A stretch of 64,000 nucleotides of DNA from Fuscovulum sp. GTDB taxonomy: Bacteria > Pseudomonadota > Alphaproteobacteria > Rhodobacterales > Rhodobacteraceae. The DNA lies in the NCBI GenBank assembly GCA_035192965.1, contig CP136571.1, positions 950,501-1,014,500 on the forward strand. The letters run 5' to 3'. Each line of letters starts with the position of its first letter. Within the stretch, counting starts at the first letter, position 1. The notes under the pieces were generated by a model. That model was not told where the DNA came from, made no database searches, and was given only the letters and a program-made list of their open reading frames with translations. Below, in pieces: positions 7,897 to 17,314 of the stretch. The translations under genes were made by a program, and so were the position numbers.

Positions 7897-9093
7897 TCAC
7901 GCCAGCGCCCCGGCGATCCGCAGGGCCAGCCTGCGCGCCACCTCATCCTTGGGCAGGCGCGGCCAAGCCTCTGATCCTGCGGCAGAAATCAACGTCACCG
8001 CATTCTCGGCCCCGCCCATGATGCCGGTTTCTGGCGATACGTCATTGGCCACGATCCAATCGCATCCCTTGCGCGCGAGCTTTGCCTGCGCATGCGCCAG
8101 CACATCATCGGTTTCCGCGGCAAAACCCACCACCAGCCGGGGGCGGTGGGTCAGGGATTGCGCCACGGTTTTCAGGATATCGGGATTTTCGGCAAAGCTC
8201 AGCACGGGCAAGGCCGCGCCTGCCACCTTCTTGATCTTGCTGCGCGATTCCTCGGCCACCCGCCAATCGGCCACGGCCGCCGCCATTACGGCGGCATCGG
8301 CGGGAAGTGCCGCCTCCACCGCTGCCAGCATGGCCCGCGCAGTTTCCACCCGTACCACATCCACCCCGTGGGGTGGCGGCACTGTGGCTGGCCCTGTCAC
8401 GAACGTCACCCGCGCGCCCAGATCGCGCAGCGCCGCCGCAATCGCCGTGCCCTGCGCGCCAGAGGATCGGTTGGCGATATAGCGGACCGGATCAATCGGT
8501 TCATGCGTCGGCCCCGAGGTCACCAGCACATGCTTTCCCACCAGCGGCCCCGCCGGTAGCGCGCCCTGGATCGCCTCTAGTATCGCTGCGGGTTCCGCCA
8601 TCCGCCCGGGCCCGTATTCGCCACAGGCCATCTCGCCCTCATCCGGGCCGATGAGGCGGACGCCATCCTCTTGCAGCACCGCGATATTCCGCTGCGTCGC
8701 CGGGTGTTGCCACATCCGCACGTTCATCGCCGGGGCAATCATCACCGGCGTGTCCGTGGCCAAAAGCAGGGTCGATGCCAGATCATCCGCCCGCCCTTGC
8801 GCCATCTTGGCCATCAGGTCCGCGGTCGCCGGGGCCACGACCAGCAGGTCCGCAACACGCGACAGTTGGATATGGCCCATCTCGGCCTCATCCGTCAGGT
8901 CGAACAACTGGGTATAGACCTTCTCTCCCGCCAAGGCCGAAACCGACAGCGGCGTCACGAACTCTGCCGCCGCCTTGGTCAGCACGGGCGTCACCGCCGC
9001 GCCCGCCTTGCGCAAAAGCCGGATCAGTTCCAACGACTTGTAGGCGGCAATGCCGCCCCCGATGATCAAAAGGATGCGCTTGTCGGCCAGCAT
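7897..9093 (-). CDS. coaBC: bifunctional phosphopantothenoylcysteine decarboxylase/synthase
   Basis: A 398-residue fused enzyme of coenzyme A synthesis. The N-terminal CoaC flavoprotein half has GGGIAAYKSLELIRLL, the catalytic-His region and the APAMNVRMW substrate clamp. The C-terminal CoaB half has VTSGPTHEPIDPVR, NRSSGAQG and the KIKK lysines that bind CTP and the carboxylate. It ligates cysteine to 4'-phosphopantothenate and then decarboxylates the product. It is transcribed toward dut and moeB. Confidence 0.97.
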   Translation of the reverse strand: MLADKRILLIIGGGIAAYKSLELIRLLRKAGAAVTPVLTKAAAEFVTPLSVSALAGEKVYTQLFDLTDEAEMGHIQLSRVADLLVVAPATADLMAKMAQGRADDLASTLLLATDTPVMIAPAMNVRMWQHPATQRNIAVLQEDGVRLIGPDEGEMACGEYGPGRMAEPAAILEAIQGALPAGPLVGKHVLVTSGPTHEPIDPVRYIANRSSGAQGTAIAAALRDLGARVTFVTGPATVPPPHGVDVVRVETARAMLAAVEAALPADAAVMAAAVADWRVAEESRSKIKKVAGAALPVLSFAENPDILKTVAQSLTHRPRLVVGFAAETDDVLAHAQAKLARKGCDWIVANDVSPETGIMGGAENAVTLISAAGSEAWPRLPKDEVARRLALRIAGALA

Positions 9094-9175
9094 CGGAAGG
9101 CTCCGCTTGTCCTGTCAGCCCTTGGTGTAGGGGTGCGCGGGCGCAAACTCAACCTTGCATCCTGATCGGCGCGCA

Positions 9176-9997
9176 TCAGCCTTCGGTCGACCCGAAGGCT
9201 TCGCAGGGATCGCCCCGGTCGGCCACGCCATCCGTCACGATCCACAAATGATGCGGGGGCCGCCCGCCCGGCACCTGTTCCACCTGCCCGATAGACAGCA
9301 CCGTCACCCCCGGCTGCGCCTGCCGGATCAGCGCGGGCACCCCGATATCGGTGCGCGCATGTTCCACCCCGGTGATTACCGCCACCGGGCCGCCCGTTTC
9401 GCGCAGTGCCGTCAGCGCCGCCTGCGCCAGCACGGCATCGCGCAGGCGCTGCGCCTCCACCATGCCGCCCATCGCGTCGGCAGGCATGGCAAAGCAATGC
9501 GCGGCCAGAAGATCGGTCTCGCGTTCCTTCTGCACCTCGGGCGGGTAGGGCGTCGTCAGCCCGAACTGCACCGCCGCGTCGCCAAAGGCCACCGCGGCCC
9601 CTTCACGCAGCGCCCGCGTCACGATGGGGCGTGCCACATCGCCCGCATAGATGCGGGCGTCGGGCGCGGCGGTGAACAGCGGGTGATACATGGAAAAATC
9701 AGGCCAGCCCCGCGCTTCCCACTCCGTCGCGGCCTGGACCGCATCGCGGTCTGTCAGATCGTCGGGCAGGGCATCCACATGCTGCTGCTGCAACATCTCG
9801 AACACCAACGCGGCAGGGGCGATGGCACGCAAGGCGCGCGCCTGATTGCGGTGATGGGCCGGGTTGTCATGCACCTCGCCCAGCACAACGACATCCACCA
9901 TCGGCAGGCTGTCCAAGGCATCCGGCGCGATCTCACGTGCTGCTGCCGCCCCGCCAAGATGCAGCGCCAGCAGCACGGGGATCACGGCGCGGATCAT
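9176..9997 (-). CDS. ChaN family (haem-binding uptake/Tiki superfamily) protein
   Basis: A 273-residue exported protein. The first 20 residues form a signal peptide ending GGAAAA, with no lipobox cysteine. The domain opens with VVVLGEVHDNPAHHRNQARA, whose Glu and His residues match the ChaN/EreA/Tiki metal or haem ligands, and later has GEVHARTD-like HARTDIG near the end. ChaN-family proteins bind haem in Campylobacter; the role here is not shown. Its ATG overlaps the rpoH stop by 4 bases, so the two are translated together. Confidence 0.85.
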   Translation of the reverse strand: MIRAVIPVLLALHLGGAAAAREIAPDALDSLPMVDVVVLGEVHDNPAHHRNQARALRAIAPAALVFEMLQQQHVDALPDDLTDRDAVQAATEWEARGWPDFSMYHPLFTAAPDARIYAGDVARPIVTRALREGAAVAFGDAAVQFGLTTPYPPEVQKERETDLLAAHCFAMPADAMGGMVEAQRLRDAVLAQAALTALRETGGPVAVITGVEHARTDIGVPALIRQAQPGVTVLSIGQVEQVPGGRPPHHLWIVTDGVADRGDPCEAFGSTEG

Positions 9998-10872
9998 GCC
10001 AGCAACGCGACAACCTCGCGCGATTGCTGCTCCAGGCTGCGGCGCATCTTGGCGAAGGCTGCGGCTTCCAACTGACGCACCCGTTCTTTCGACAAGCCCA
10101 GCTCTTCGCCCAGCGATTCCAGCGTGCGCGGCTCATCCTTCAGCTTGCGTTCGGCCACGATATACCGCTCGCGCGCGTTCAGCGCGGCCATTGCCGTCAC
10201 CAGCCACTGGCGCAGGCGTTCCGCATCATGCGCCACTTCCACCGACTCGGCCGCCTGCGGGCCATCATCTTCCAGCGCGTCAATCCATTCGCGCCCGTCT
10301 TCATCTGTCGACTGCGCCGCGTTCAATGAAAAGTCGGAACCGGACAGCCGCCCTTCCATCATCTCTACATCCGCCAGCGACACGCCCACTTCGGTGGCCA
10401 CCAACTGACGCAGCTGGAATTGATCCAGCGTTTCGCCGCGCTGCGATGCCTCACGCTCCAGCTTGGCCTGCACCCGGCGCAGGTTGAAGAACAGCGCCTT
10501 CTGGCTGGAGGTGGAACCCGTCCGTACCATGGACCAGTTCCGCATCACGTAATCCTGAATGCTCGCCTTGATCCACCACACCGCATAGGTGGAAAAGCGC
10601 ACCCCGCGATCGGGATCGAACTTCTCGGCCGCCTTCATCAGGCCAAGGCTGGCCTCTTGGATCAGGTCATTCATCGGCGCGCCATAACGGCGGAACTTCG
10701 CCGCCATGCTGATCGCCAGACGCATATAGGCTGTCACCAGCCGATGCAGCGCCTGTTCATCGCGCTGATCGCGCCAGGCATAGGCTAGCCGCAATTCCGT
10801 TTCCGCATCCAGAAGTTCCGCCCGCATCGCTTGGCGAGACATCGTTTGGTCGTTATATCCGTCGAGCGCCAT
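9994..10872 (-). CDS. rpoH: RNA polymerase sigma-32 type factor
   Basis: A 292-residue sigma-70-family protein of the RpoH class. Region 2 is clear (DLIQEASLGLMKAAEKFDP, STYAVWWIKASIQDYV), and the RpoH box appears as SQKALFFNLRRVQAKLE. Region 4 has the helix-turn-helix GEELGLSKERVRQLE. It directs polymerase to heat-shock or singlet-oxygen-stress promoters; Rhodobacter relatives carry two such factors. I start at the ATG at 10872 (MALDGYNDQT), preceded by GGGGG, rather than at an upstream in-frame ATG that adds an unlikely extension. Confidence 0.95.
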   Translation of the reverse strand: MALDGYNDQTMSRQAMRAELLDAETELRLAYAWRDQRDEQALHRLVTAYMRLAISMAAKFRRYGAPMNDLIQEASLGLMKAAEKFDPDRGVRFSTYAVWWIKASIQDYVMRNWSMVRTGSTSSQKALFFNLRRVQAKLEREASQRGETLDQFQLRQLVATEVGVSLADVEMMEGRLSGSDFSLNAAQSTDEDGREWIDALEDDGPQAAESVEVAHDAERLRQWLVTAMAALNARERYIVAERKLKDEPRTLESLGEELGLSKERVRQLEAAAFAKMRRSLEQQSREVVALLA

Positions 10873-10973
10873 GATGAACCCCCAGTCAGACAACGCGCAG
10901 AGGCATTTCCTGCCATTTTCAAGGATAGATACGGGGCGCGCACTTGACTGGATCAATCACCGACGAAATTTTC

Positions 10974-11504
10974 TTGCTTCCACGATTCACCTTTGTGATC
11001 GGCGGCGCACGGTCGGGCAAATCGGCCCTTGCCGAACGGCTTGCCACCGGCAGCACCCGCCCGCGCCGCTATATCGCCACGGCCGAGGCCTGGGATGATG
11101 AGATGCGCGACCGTATCGCCCGCCACCGCGCCGACCGGGGGGCAGGGTGGGAAACGGTCGAGGCTCCGCTTGACCTCTGCGCCGCTTTGGCCGGGGCAGG
11201 GCAGGGCGAGGTGGTGCTGGTCGATTGCGCCACCCTATGGCTGACCAACCACCTGCTGGCCGACCATGATCTTGAGGCGGAAACCGCATCACTGCTGGCT
11301 GCACTGGCGGGCTGCCCCGCCCCGGTGATTATGGTGTCGAATGAGGTTGGATGGGGCATCGTGCCCGACAATGCCCTTGCCCGCACCTTCCGCGATGCGC
11401 AGGGGCGGCTGAACCAGCGCCTGGCAGCGCAGGCCGATCTGGTGGTCGGCGTGATGGCGGGGCTGCCTCTGCTGCTCAAAGGGCGGATGCCGTCATGGAT
11501 GTGA
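10974..11504 (+). CDS. cobU: adenosylcobinamide kinase/guanylyltransferase
   Basis: A protein of about 177 residues with the CobU/CobP Walker A loop FVIGGARSGKS at its start and the family segments IATAEAWDDEMRDRI, RHRADRG and SNEVGWGIVP. It phosphorylates adenosylcobinamide and adds GMP in cobalamin assembly. The start is unclear: TTG at 10974 (giving LPRFTF) fits homologue length best, while TTG at 10944 would add ten residues; neither has a strong ribosome site. It is divergent from rpoH and overlaps the next gene by 10 bases. Confidence 0.93.
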   Translation: MLPRFTFVIGGARSGKSALAERLATGSTRPRRYIATAEAWDDEMRDRIARHRADRGAGWETVEAPLDLCAALAGAGQGEVVLVDCATLWLTNHLLADHDLEAETASLLAALAGCPAPVIMVSNEVGWGIVPDNALARTFRDAQGRLNQRLAAQADLVVGVMAGLPLLLKGRMPSWM

Positions 11505-12079
11505 CCCGGCTCTGGATGGTCCGTCACGGCCCGACGCATGAGAAAACCATGGTCGGCTGGCGCGATGTGCCTGCCGATCTGTCTGACCATGCCCGCATTG
11601 CCCGGCTGGATGCCCATTTGCCACGAGATGCGGTGCTGATCTCGTCCGATCTGATCCGCGCCTCTGCCACAGCCGATGCGCTGGCCCTTGGCCGCCACCG
11701 CCTGCCGCATGATCCCGCCCTCCGAGAATTGCATTTCGGGGAATGGGACGGCCAGCCCTGGGATGTGATCGCCCAAACCCACCCCGACCTGTCCCGCGCC
11801 TATTGGGAAGACCCGGGCGACCACACGCCGCCGGGTGGCGAAAGCTGGAACACAGCCGCCGCCCGCGTCACCGCCGCCGTGGACCGGCTGGTATCGGCCC
11901 ACCTTGGGCGCGATCTGGTGATCGTCGCGCATTTCGGTGCCATCCTTACACAGGTGCAGGCCGCCCGCGCCTGCACCCCGGCCGAGGTCTTCGCCCAAGG
12001 CATCGACAATCTGTCGGTCACCCGCATCCACCATGGCCCGCAAGGACGTGCGCTGATTGCGGTCAACCACTGCCCCTGA
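11495..12079 (+). CDS. histidine phosphatase family protein, likely alpha-ribazole phosphatase
   Basis: A 194-residue phosphoglycerate-mutase-fold phosphatase. The catalytic RHG is at residues 10-12 (WMVRHGPTHEK), with SSDLIRASATA and the second catalytic histidine in VIVAHFGAI. Its start lies inside the end of cobU, so the pair is coupled. CobC-type alpha-ribazole-phosphate phosphatases belong to this family, and the cobU partner makes that the best guess. A general sugar-phosphate phosphatase remains possible. Confidence 0.85.
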   Translation: MDVTRLWMVRHGPTHEKTMVGWRDVPADLSDHARIARLDAHLPRDAVLISSDLIRASATADALALGRHRLPHDPALRELHFGEWDGQPWDVIAQTHPDLSRAYWEDPGDHTPPGGESWNTAAARVTAAVDRLVSAHLGRDLVIVAHFGAILTQVQAARACTPAEVFAQGIDNLSVTRIHHGPQGRALIAVNHCP

Positions 12080-12180
12080 CGCCGTTCGTGATCACAGCCC
12101 GTGATGTATCGCATCAGCAAAGGCCATTTCCCTGCCGCGCTGCGGCAGGCTAGGGTCGCCCCGAAACAGGGGATGTACCT

Positions 12181-13053
12181 ATGACCTATGACCTCGTGAT
12201 CGGCGACCGTGCCTATTCATCCTGGAGCCTGCGGGGCTGGCTCTTCTTCGATGCTTTCGGCATTCCGGTAAAGCTCCACCGCGCGCGGCTCTATACCGAT
12301 GAACTGCCCACCCTGCTCAAGCAGTTTCACCCCGCCAAAACCGCGCCCACCATGCGCACCCCCGATGGCGTGGTTGTGCCAGAAACCATCGCCATTGCCG
12401 AGGAACTTGCCTCCCGCCACCCCGAGGCGGGGCTGTGGCCTGCAGACCCAAAGGTCCGCGCCATTGCCCGCGTTCTGGCGGCCGAAATGCATGCAGGGTT
12501 TACCGCCCTGCGCGGCTATTGCCCGATGAACCTGCGTGTCAGCTATACCGATTGCAGCCCCCCGCCCGAGGTGCTGGCCGATCTGGACAGGTTGCAGGTG
12601 ATCTGGGGCTGGGCGCGGGAACAGACGGGCAGCACCGGCCCCTGGCTCTGTGGCGACTATTCGGCCGCCGATGCCTTCTTCGCCCCTGTGGCCACCCGCG
12701 TCGCCACCTATAACCTTCCCATGGGCTCTGCCGGGATGGACTATGTCGCGGCCCACCTTTCGCACCCGTCCTTCCGCCGCTGGCGGGCCATGGGCCTGTT
12801 CGACGGCGCGGATCAGGACTACTACCGCCGCGACTATCCCACCCGCCCCTGGCCCGGCCCCACGCCGCTGCCCGCGCGGGCGGTCGAGGGGTTGGATACC
12901 GAAAACGCCCTCTGCCCTTATTCCGGCACCCCTGTCACCCATGCGCTGGAATTGGATGGCCGCCGCTTTGGCTTTTGCAACGCATTCTGCCGCGACAAAA
13001 CGGTGGCCGACCCCGAAGCCTGGCCCGCTTTCATGGCAATTTACCGATCGTAA
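12181..13053 (+). CDS. glutathione S-transferase family protein with C-terminal Cys motif
   Basis: A 290-residue protein, longer than the usual 200-230 of GSTs. The N-terminal thioredoxin-like domain starts YDLVIGDRAYSSWSLRG, with the SxWS catalytic region and the VVPETIAI cis-proline and substrate segment; the all-helical domain follows. From about residue 240 there is an added tail with CPYSG and FGFCNAFCRDK, a CP-SG plus CNxxC pattern that resembles YHS/TRASH-type metal-binding modules. The tail suggests a metal or redox role added to the GST fold. It stands alone, in the same direction as comM. Confidence 0.85.
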   Translation: MTYDLVIGDRAYSSWSLRGWLFFDAFGIPVKLHRARLYTDELPTLLKQFHPAKTAPTMRTPDGVVVPETIAIAEELASRHPEAGLWPADPKVRAIARVLAAEMHAGFTALRGYCPMNLRVSYTDCSPPPEVLADLDRLQVIWGWAREQTGSTGPWLCGDYSAADAFFAPVATRVATYNLPMGSAGMDYVAAHLSHPSFRRWRAMGLFDGADQDYYRRDYPTRPWPGPTPLPARAVEGLDTENALCPYSGTPVTHALELDGRRFGFCNAFCRDKTVADPEAWPAFMAIYRS

Positions 13054-13097
13054 ACCATTCCCGCCCTAGGCTCACACCGGGCAAAAGGGCGGGGATC

Positions 13098-14612
13098 ATG
13101 CTGGCACGGGCCTTTACGGTCGCCTTCGAAGGGGTTGAGGCGCGGATGGTCGAGGTGCAATGCGCCGTGGCCCCCGGCATGCCCTATTTCGGCGTGGTGG
13201 GCCTGCCCGATAAGGCCGTGTCCGAGGCAAAGGAACGCGTGCGCGCCGCCCTTGCCGCCCTGTCCATCGCGCTCCCTTCGCGCCGGATCATCGTGAACCT
13301 CTCCCCTGCCGACCTGCCCAAGGAAGGTTCGCATTTCGATCTGCCCATCGCGCTGGCCCTGCTCGCCGCGCTCGACATCATCCCCAAGGATATGGTCGAG
13401 GCGACGGTGGCGTTGGGCGAATTGTCCCTCGACGGCCGCCTGATCGCCGTTGCAGGTGCGCTGCCTGCTGCCATGGCCGCCGCCGAGGAAGACCGCGCGC
13501 TCCTTTGCCCCCGCGCCTCGGGCCCCGAGGCGGCCTGGGTCGGCGCGGTGCAGGTGCTCGCGGCAGCCTCGCTGGATGAGGTCGTCCGCCACTACACCGG
13601 CCAGATGGCCCTGACGCCCGCCGAGGCGGGCGAGGTCACCACCGGCCCCGCCCCCCGCGACCTGCGCGAGGTCAAGGGTCAGGAACGCGCCAAGCGGGCG
13701 CTGGAAATCGCCGCCGCAGGCCGCCATCACATGCTGATGATCGGGACCCCTGGCTCGGGCAAATCCATGCTTGCCGCCCGCCTGCCCGGCATCCTGCCGC
13801 CCCTTTCGGCGGCAGAGGCGCTGGAAACCTCCATGGTGCATTCGCTGGCGGGGTTGATCAGCGAAGGCGGCATCTCCCGCAGCCGCCCCTTCCGCGAACC
13901 GCATCATACCGCGTCCATGGCCGCCATCGTGGGCGGCGGCAAAGGCGCGAAACCGGGTGAAATCAGCCTTGCCCATAATGGGGTGCTCTTTCTGGATGAA
14001 TTCCCGGAATTCGCGCGCCCCGTTCTGGAAACCCTGCGTCAACCGATTGAGACGGGCGAGGTCGTGGTCGCCCGCGCCAATGCCCATATCCGCTATCCCT
14101 GCCGTTTCCTGCTGATCGCCGCCGCCAACCCCTGCAAATGCGGCTATCTCACCGATCCGGCCCGCGCCTGCACCAAGGCCCCGATCTGCGGCGAGGATTA
14201 TCTGGGCCGCATCTCCGGCCCCCTGATGGACCGCTTCGATCTGCGGGTAGAGGCACCGCCCGTGGCGTGGCAGGATCTTGATCTGCCGCCGACCGGCGAC
14301 ACCTCTGCCACCGTCGCCGCCCGCGTCGCCGCCGCCCGCGCCCGACAGGCCGCGCGCTTCGCCGCCCATCCCAGCCTGCGGGTGAATGCCGATATGGAGG
14401 GCAGCCTGCTGGAAGAAACCGCCAGCCCCGATGCCGAGGGGCGTGATTTTCTGGCGCGCGCCGCCGAACGCTTCGGCCTGACGGCGCGCGGCTATCACCG
14501 CATCCTGCGCGTGGCCCGCACCATCGCAGATCTGGACGGCAGCGAAGCCGTCCGCCGCCCACACATCGCCGAAGCCGTCGGTTACCGTCTGGTCATCGGA
14601 GCAAAGGGCTGA
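13098..14612 (+). CDS. comM: YifB/ComM family Mg-chelatase-like AAA+ ATPase
   Basis: A 504-residue ComM-type protein. An N-terminal Lon-like ChlI domain (MLARAFTVAFEGVEARMVEV) precedes the AAA+ core with Walker A GTPGSGKSM, Walker B GVLFLDEFPEF, the NPCKCGY segment and the C-terminal Mg_chelatase_C helices (FGLTARGYHRILRVARTIAD). ComM is a hexameric helicase that extends branch migration during natural transformation in Vibrio; here that role is inferred. I start at the ATG at 13098, preceded by GGGGAT; in-frame sequence upstream overlaps the GST gene. Confidence 0.95.
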   Translation: MLARAFTVAFEGVEARMVEVQCAVAPGMPYFGVVGLPDKAVSEAKERVRAALAALSIALPSRRIIVNLSPADLPKEGSHFDLPIALALLAALDIIPKDMVEATVALGELSLDGRLIAVAGALPAAMAAAEEDRALLCPRASGPEAAWVGAVQVLAAASLDEVVRHYTGQMALTPAEAGEVTTGPAPRDLREVKGQERAKRALEIAAAGRHHMLMIGTPGSGKSMLAARLPGILPPLSAAEALETSMVHSLAGLISEGGISRSRPFREPHHTASMAAIVGGGKGAKPGEISLAHNGVLFLDEFPEFARPVLETLRQPIETGEVVVARANAHIRYPCRFLLIAAANPCKCGYLTDPARACTKAPICGEDYLGRISGPLMDRFDLRVEAPPVAWQDLDLPPTGDTSATVAARVAAARARQAARFAAHPSLRVNADMEGSLLEETASPDAEGRDFLARAAERFGLTARGYHRILRVARTIADLDGSEAVRRPHIAEAVGYRLVIGAKG

Positions 14613-14716
14613 CGCAACGAATTTCCTGCGAAAATTCAGCGTCAGCCCAGGCTCACTTGAGCCGCGCACAAAACTGCCTTCGCAGAAGGCAGCCCCGAAT
14701 TTTCGCAGAAAATTCG
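14608..14716. repeat. nested and tandem hairpins with GCA loops at a convergent junction
   Basis: The comM-gshB convergent gap is nearly filled by inverted repeats. An outer stem pairs GCTGACGC (14608-14615, including the comM stop) with GCGTCAGC (14639-14646) and encloses GAATTT/AAATTC. 14674-14692 pairs CTGCCTTC with GAAGGCAG around GCA. 14696-14716 pairs CGAATTTTC with GAAAATTCG around GCA. The gshB stop is at 14720. The block is placed to end transcription from both sides and matches the design of the 967-1072 block. Confidence 0.75.
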
Positions 14717-14719
14717 CCC

Positions 14720-15664
14720 TTACCGCGACCGCTTCGCCTCGATCGCTTCCCAGATGCGTGCAGCCCCATTGGTGCCGTCGAACCGCTCGAGTTCCTGCAA
14801 TCCTGTGGGCGAGGTTACGTTGATCTCGGTCAGCCAGTCGCCGATCACATCGATGCCCACGAAAACCTGTCCCTTTTCGCGCAGAACCGGCCCGATCCGC
14901 GCGCAAATCTCCAGATCGCGCTCTGTCAGCCCAATCTTTTCGGGCCGCCCCCCCGCATGCATGTTCGACCGTGTCTCGCCATCCTGCGGCACGCGGTTGA
15001 TCGCACCGATGGGCTCGCCATCCACCAGAATCACCCGCTTGTCGCCCTTTGACACATCCGGCAGGAACTTCTGCACGATCAGCGGCTCGCGATTCATGCC
15101 GGTGAACATTTCGTGCAGCGAGGCGAGGTTGCGGTCATTCGGGTCCAGACGGAACACCCCCGCGCCGCCATTGCCATAAAGCGGCTTCAGGATGATGTCG
15201 CCATGGCGCGCCTTGAAGGCGCGGATCGTGGCCAGATCGCGGGCAATCGCCGTGGGCGGCGTCAGATCGGGAAAGCGCAGGACCAGCAGCTTTTCCGGAA
15301 AGTTGCGCACCCAGAATGGATCATTCACCACCAGCGTGCCGGGATGGATCATGTCCAGCAGATGCGTCGTGGTGATGTAGCCCATATCGAAAGGCGGATC
15401 CTGCCGCAGCCAGACCACGTCGAAATCGGAAAGATCGACCTCGGTTTCCTCGCCATAGGTCACGTGATTGCCCACCTCGCGGCGCAGCTCGATCGGCCAA
15501 CCCCGCGCCATCACCCGGCCTTCGACAAAGGCCAGCCGGTCCGGCGTGTAGAAAAACAGCGAATGCCCCCGTGCCTGCGCCTCAAGCGCGATCCGAAAGG
15601 TGGAATCAGCGTTGATGTTCACCGAACCGATCGGGTCCATCTGCAGGGCGACCTTGAGAGGCAT
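14720..15664 (-). CDS. gshB: glutathione synthase
   Basis: A 314-residue ATP-grasp enzyme of the bacterial GshB type, the normal length. Visible parts are [15 protein letters not shown] at the N-terminus, the ATP-binding loop [14 protein letters not shown], and the metal-binding end [21 protein letters not shown]. It joins gamma-glutamylcysteine to glycine in the cytoplasm. It follows yraN and rsmI on the same strand at a 185-base distance, an arrangement often seen in alphaproteobacteria. Confidence 0.97.
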   Translation of the reverse strand: MPLKVALQMDPIGSVNINADSTFRIALEAQARGHSLFFYTPDRLAFVEGRVMARGWPIELRREVGNHVTYGEETEVDLSDFDVVWLRQDPPFDMGYITTTHLLDMIHPGTLVVNDPFWVRNFPEKLLVLRFPDLTPPTAIARDLATIRAFKARHGDIILKPLYGNGGAGVFRLDPNDRNLASLHEMFTGMNREPLIVQKFLPDVSKGDKRVILVDGEPIGAINRVPQDGETRSNMHAGGRPEKIGLTERDLEICARIGPVLREKGQVFVGIDVIGDWLTEINVTSPTGLQELERFDGTNGAARIWEAIEAKRSR

Positions 15665-15849
15665 CTTTCACTCCGGGCTGTCAGTCCCCCCTTGATGGCG
15701 CAACCGCGCCCCGGATGCAAACCAGTCCCGCGCCTGTCTGCGGCCATGGCCTCCTGCCGGGCAGAACAGCAACCCGCGTGAATGAATCGTCCGACCGCAC
15801 CCTGCCCGATTGCCGCGCCTAGCCACCCGCAACCGCGAAATGGCAAGTC

Positions 15850-16269
15850 TCAGGCCGCATAGGCGTTCTGGAGGATTTCGATCCGCCCCATGCCATCAAC
15901 CAAAGCCACGTCGATGCGCACATCGGTCAGCGCCCCTTGCGGTTCGCCTGCCAGAAATTCCTCGGCCGTGTTCCAGATCCGCTGCATCTGCCAAGGGGTC
16001 AAATGCGCTGCCGCCTCGTCATGTGTGCGGCTTTGCTTCACCTCGATGAAAACCACCTTGTCCCCATCCCGGGCGATGATATCGATTTCACCTGCACGTC
16101 CGCGCCAACGGCGCGCGCAGACCGGCATCCCGCCACCCGAATAATGGCGCGCGACCTGATCTTCCGCGGCCAATCCTGCCAGATAGGACCTTTTTCCCCG
16201 AACCACCTGCGCGTCCGAAGCGGCAGGCGTGATGCCCCGAACATCGTCACAAATCTGCATCCACTTCAC
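15850..16269 (-). CDS. yraN: YraN family nuclease-fold protein (UPF0102)
   Basis: A 139-residue protein with the restriction-endonuclease-like core motif GEIDIIARDGDKVVFIEVKQ, giving the expected D-(x)n-ExK residues. Its biochemical role is not established. It follows rsmI on the same strand with a gap of 64 bases. In E. coli the same three genes (rsmI, lpoA, yraN) are neighbours, and all three are present here. The exact start is uncertain: MKWMQICDD and MQICDD both fit. Confidence 0.92.
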   Translation of the reverse strand: MKWMQICDDVRGITPAASDAQVVRGKRSYLAGLAAEDQVARHYSGGGMPVCARRWRGRAGEIDIIARDGDKVVFIEVKQSRTHDEAAAHLTPWQMQRIWNTAEEFLAGEPQGALTDVRIDVALVDGMGRIEILQNAYAA

Positions 16270-16333
16270 CCCTTACTGCCGCCCGGATTCTGCCCGCTCC
16301 CCCCAAGACTGCAACAAATTTCCGAAGATTTCC

Positions 16334-17209
16334 CTAACGCCCTTTTCCCCGCGCCAGCGCCACCTGATACACATCCCGGCGCGGCAGATCGAAGGCTTCG
16401 GCCACCATGGCGGCGGCGTCCTTGACCGACAGGGTGGTCATGGCGCGGTCCAGCGCCTCTTCCCAGGTGGTGGAATCGGCGCGGGTCAGGTCGGCGCGGT
16501 CGATCAGCACCACGATCTCTCCCTTCACCTCGCGTGCGGCAAAGGTCGTTGCCAGTTCGCCCAGCGGTGCGCGGATCACCTCTTCGAATCGCTTGGTCAA
16601 TTCCCGGCACACAGCGCCTTGTCGGCCCGGCCCCAGCGCGGTGGCAGCATCGGCCAGCGACGCCGCCAGCCGCTTGGGCGATTCGTAGAGCACCAGCGTC
16701 GCCTGCACCTCGCGCAACTCCTCCAGAAACCGCAGCCGCGCGCTGTGCGTGGCCGGGGGGAAGCCAGCGAAATGAAATCGGTCCGCCGGCAAGCCCGCAA
16801 CCGCCAGCGCACACAGCAGCGCCGATGCACCGGGCGCTGCGATCACCGGCAACCCCTGCGCCACCGCTTCCCGCGCAATCACGAAACCGGGGTCCGATAT
16901 CAGCGGCGTGCCCGCCTCGGACGCATAGGCGACCGACTTTCCCTCTGCCACCGCACGCAGCAGGCGCGGGGCGGCGGCAGCCTCGTTATGGTCATGGCAC
17001 GGGATCACTTGCCGCCCGTTCAGCGGGATGCCGTGAATTTCCATCAGATGCCGCAACGTGCGCGTGTCCTCGGCCGCCAGCACATCGGCCGAGGCAAGGA
17101 TATCCAGCGCGCGCAGCGTGATGTCGCGCGCCGCGCCGATGGGGGTGGCGACAAGGTAAAGACCTGCGGCAAGCGGTTTGATCTCCCAGGCCGGGTTGGG
17201 CGAAGGCAT
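16334..17209 (-). CDS. rsmI: 16S rRNA (cytidine-1402 2'-O)-methyltransferase
   Basis: A 291-residue tetrapyrrole-methylase-fold enzyme. It has LYLVATPIGAARDITLRAL, AAEDTRTLRHLM, ASEAGTPLISDPGF and the GASALLCALAVAGLP SAM region in the usual order. It adds the 2'-O-methyl group to C1402 in the ribosomal P site. I choose the ATG at 17209, which follows GGGGAGCCCCGC, because the frame continues far upstream only as an anti-sense shadow of the divergent lipoprotein gene. Confidence 0.96.
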   Translation of the reverse strand: MPSPNPAWEIKPLAAGLYLVATPIGAARDITLRALDILASADVLAAEDTRTLRHLMEIHGIPLNGRQVIPCHDHNEAAAAPRLLRAVAEGKSVAYASEAGTPLISDPGFVIAREAVAQGLPVIAAPGASALLCALAVAGLPADRFHFAGFPPATHSARLRFLEELREVQATLVLYESPKRLAASLADAATALGPGRQGAVCRELTKRFEEVIRAPLGELATTFAAREVKGEIVVLIDRADLTRADSTTWEEALDRAMTTLSVKDAAAMVAEAFDLPRRDVYQVALARGKGR

Positions 17210-17314
17210 GCGCGGGGCTCCCCTGACAAGTTTACTTCCCCGGTGGAACCCCTTACGCTTGCCCGCAGTTAAAGGCCGGCGCGCGTTGCCGCGACCAAGG
17301 AGTGAGGAAACCGC

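Noticed and set aside
10873..10973. Cobalamin riboswitch before cobU
   Set aside because: The gap is too short and lacks a B12-box-like segment.
13041..14906. Long minus-strand frame opposite comM
   Set aside because: Gly/Ala/His-rich without motifs, while the plus strand has an intact ComM with Walker motifs.
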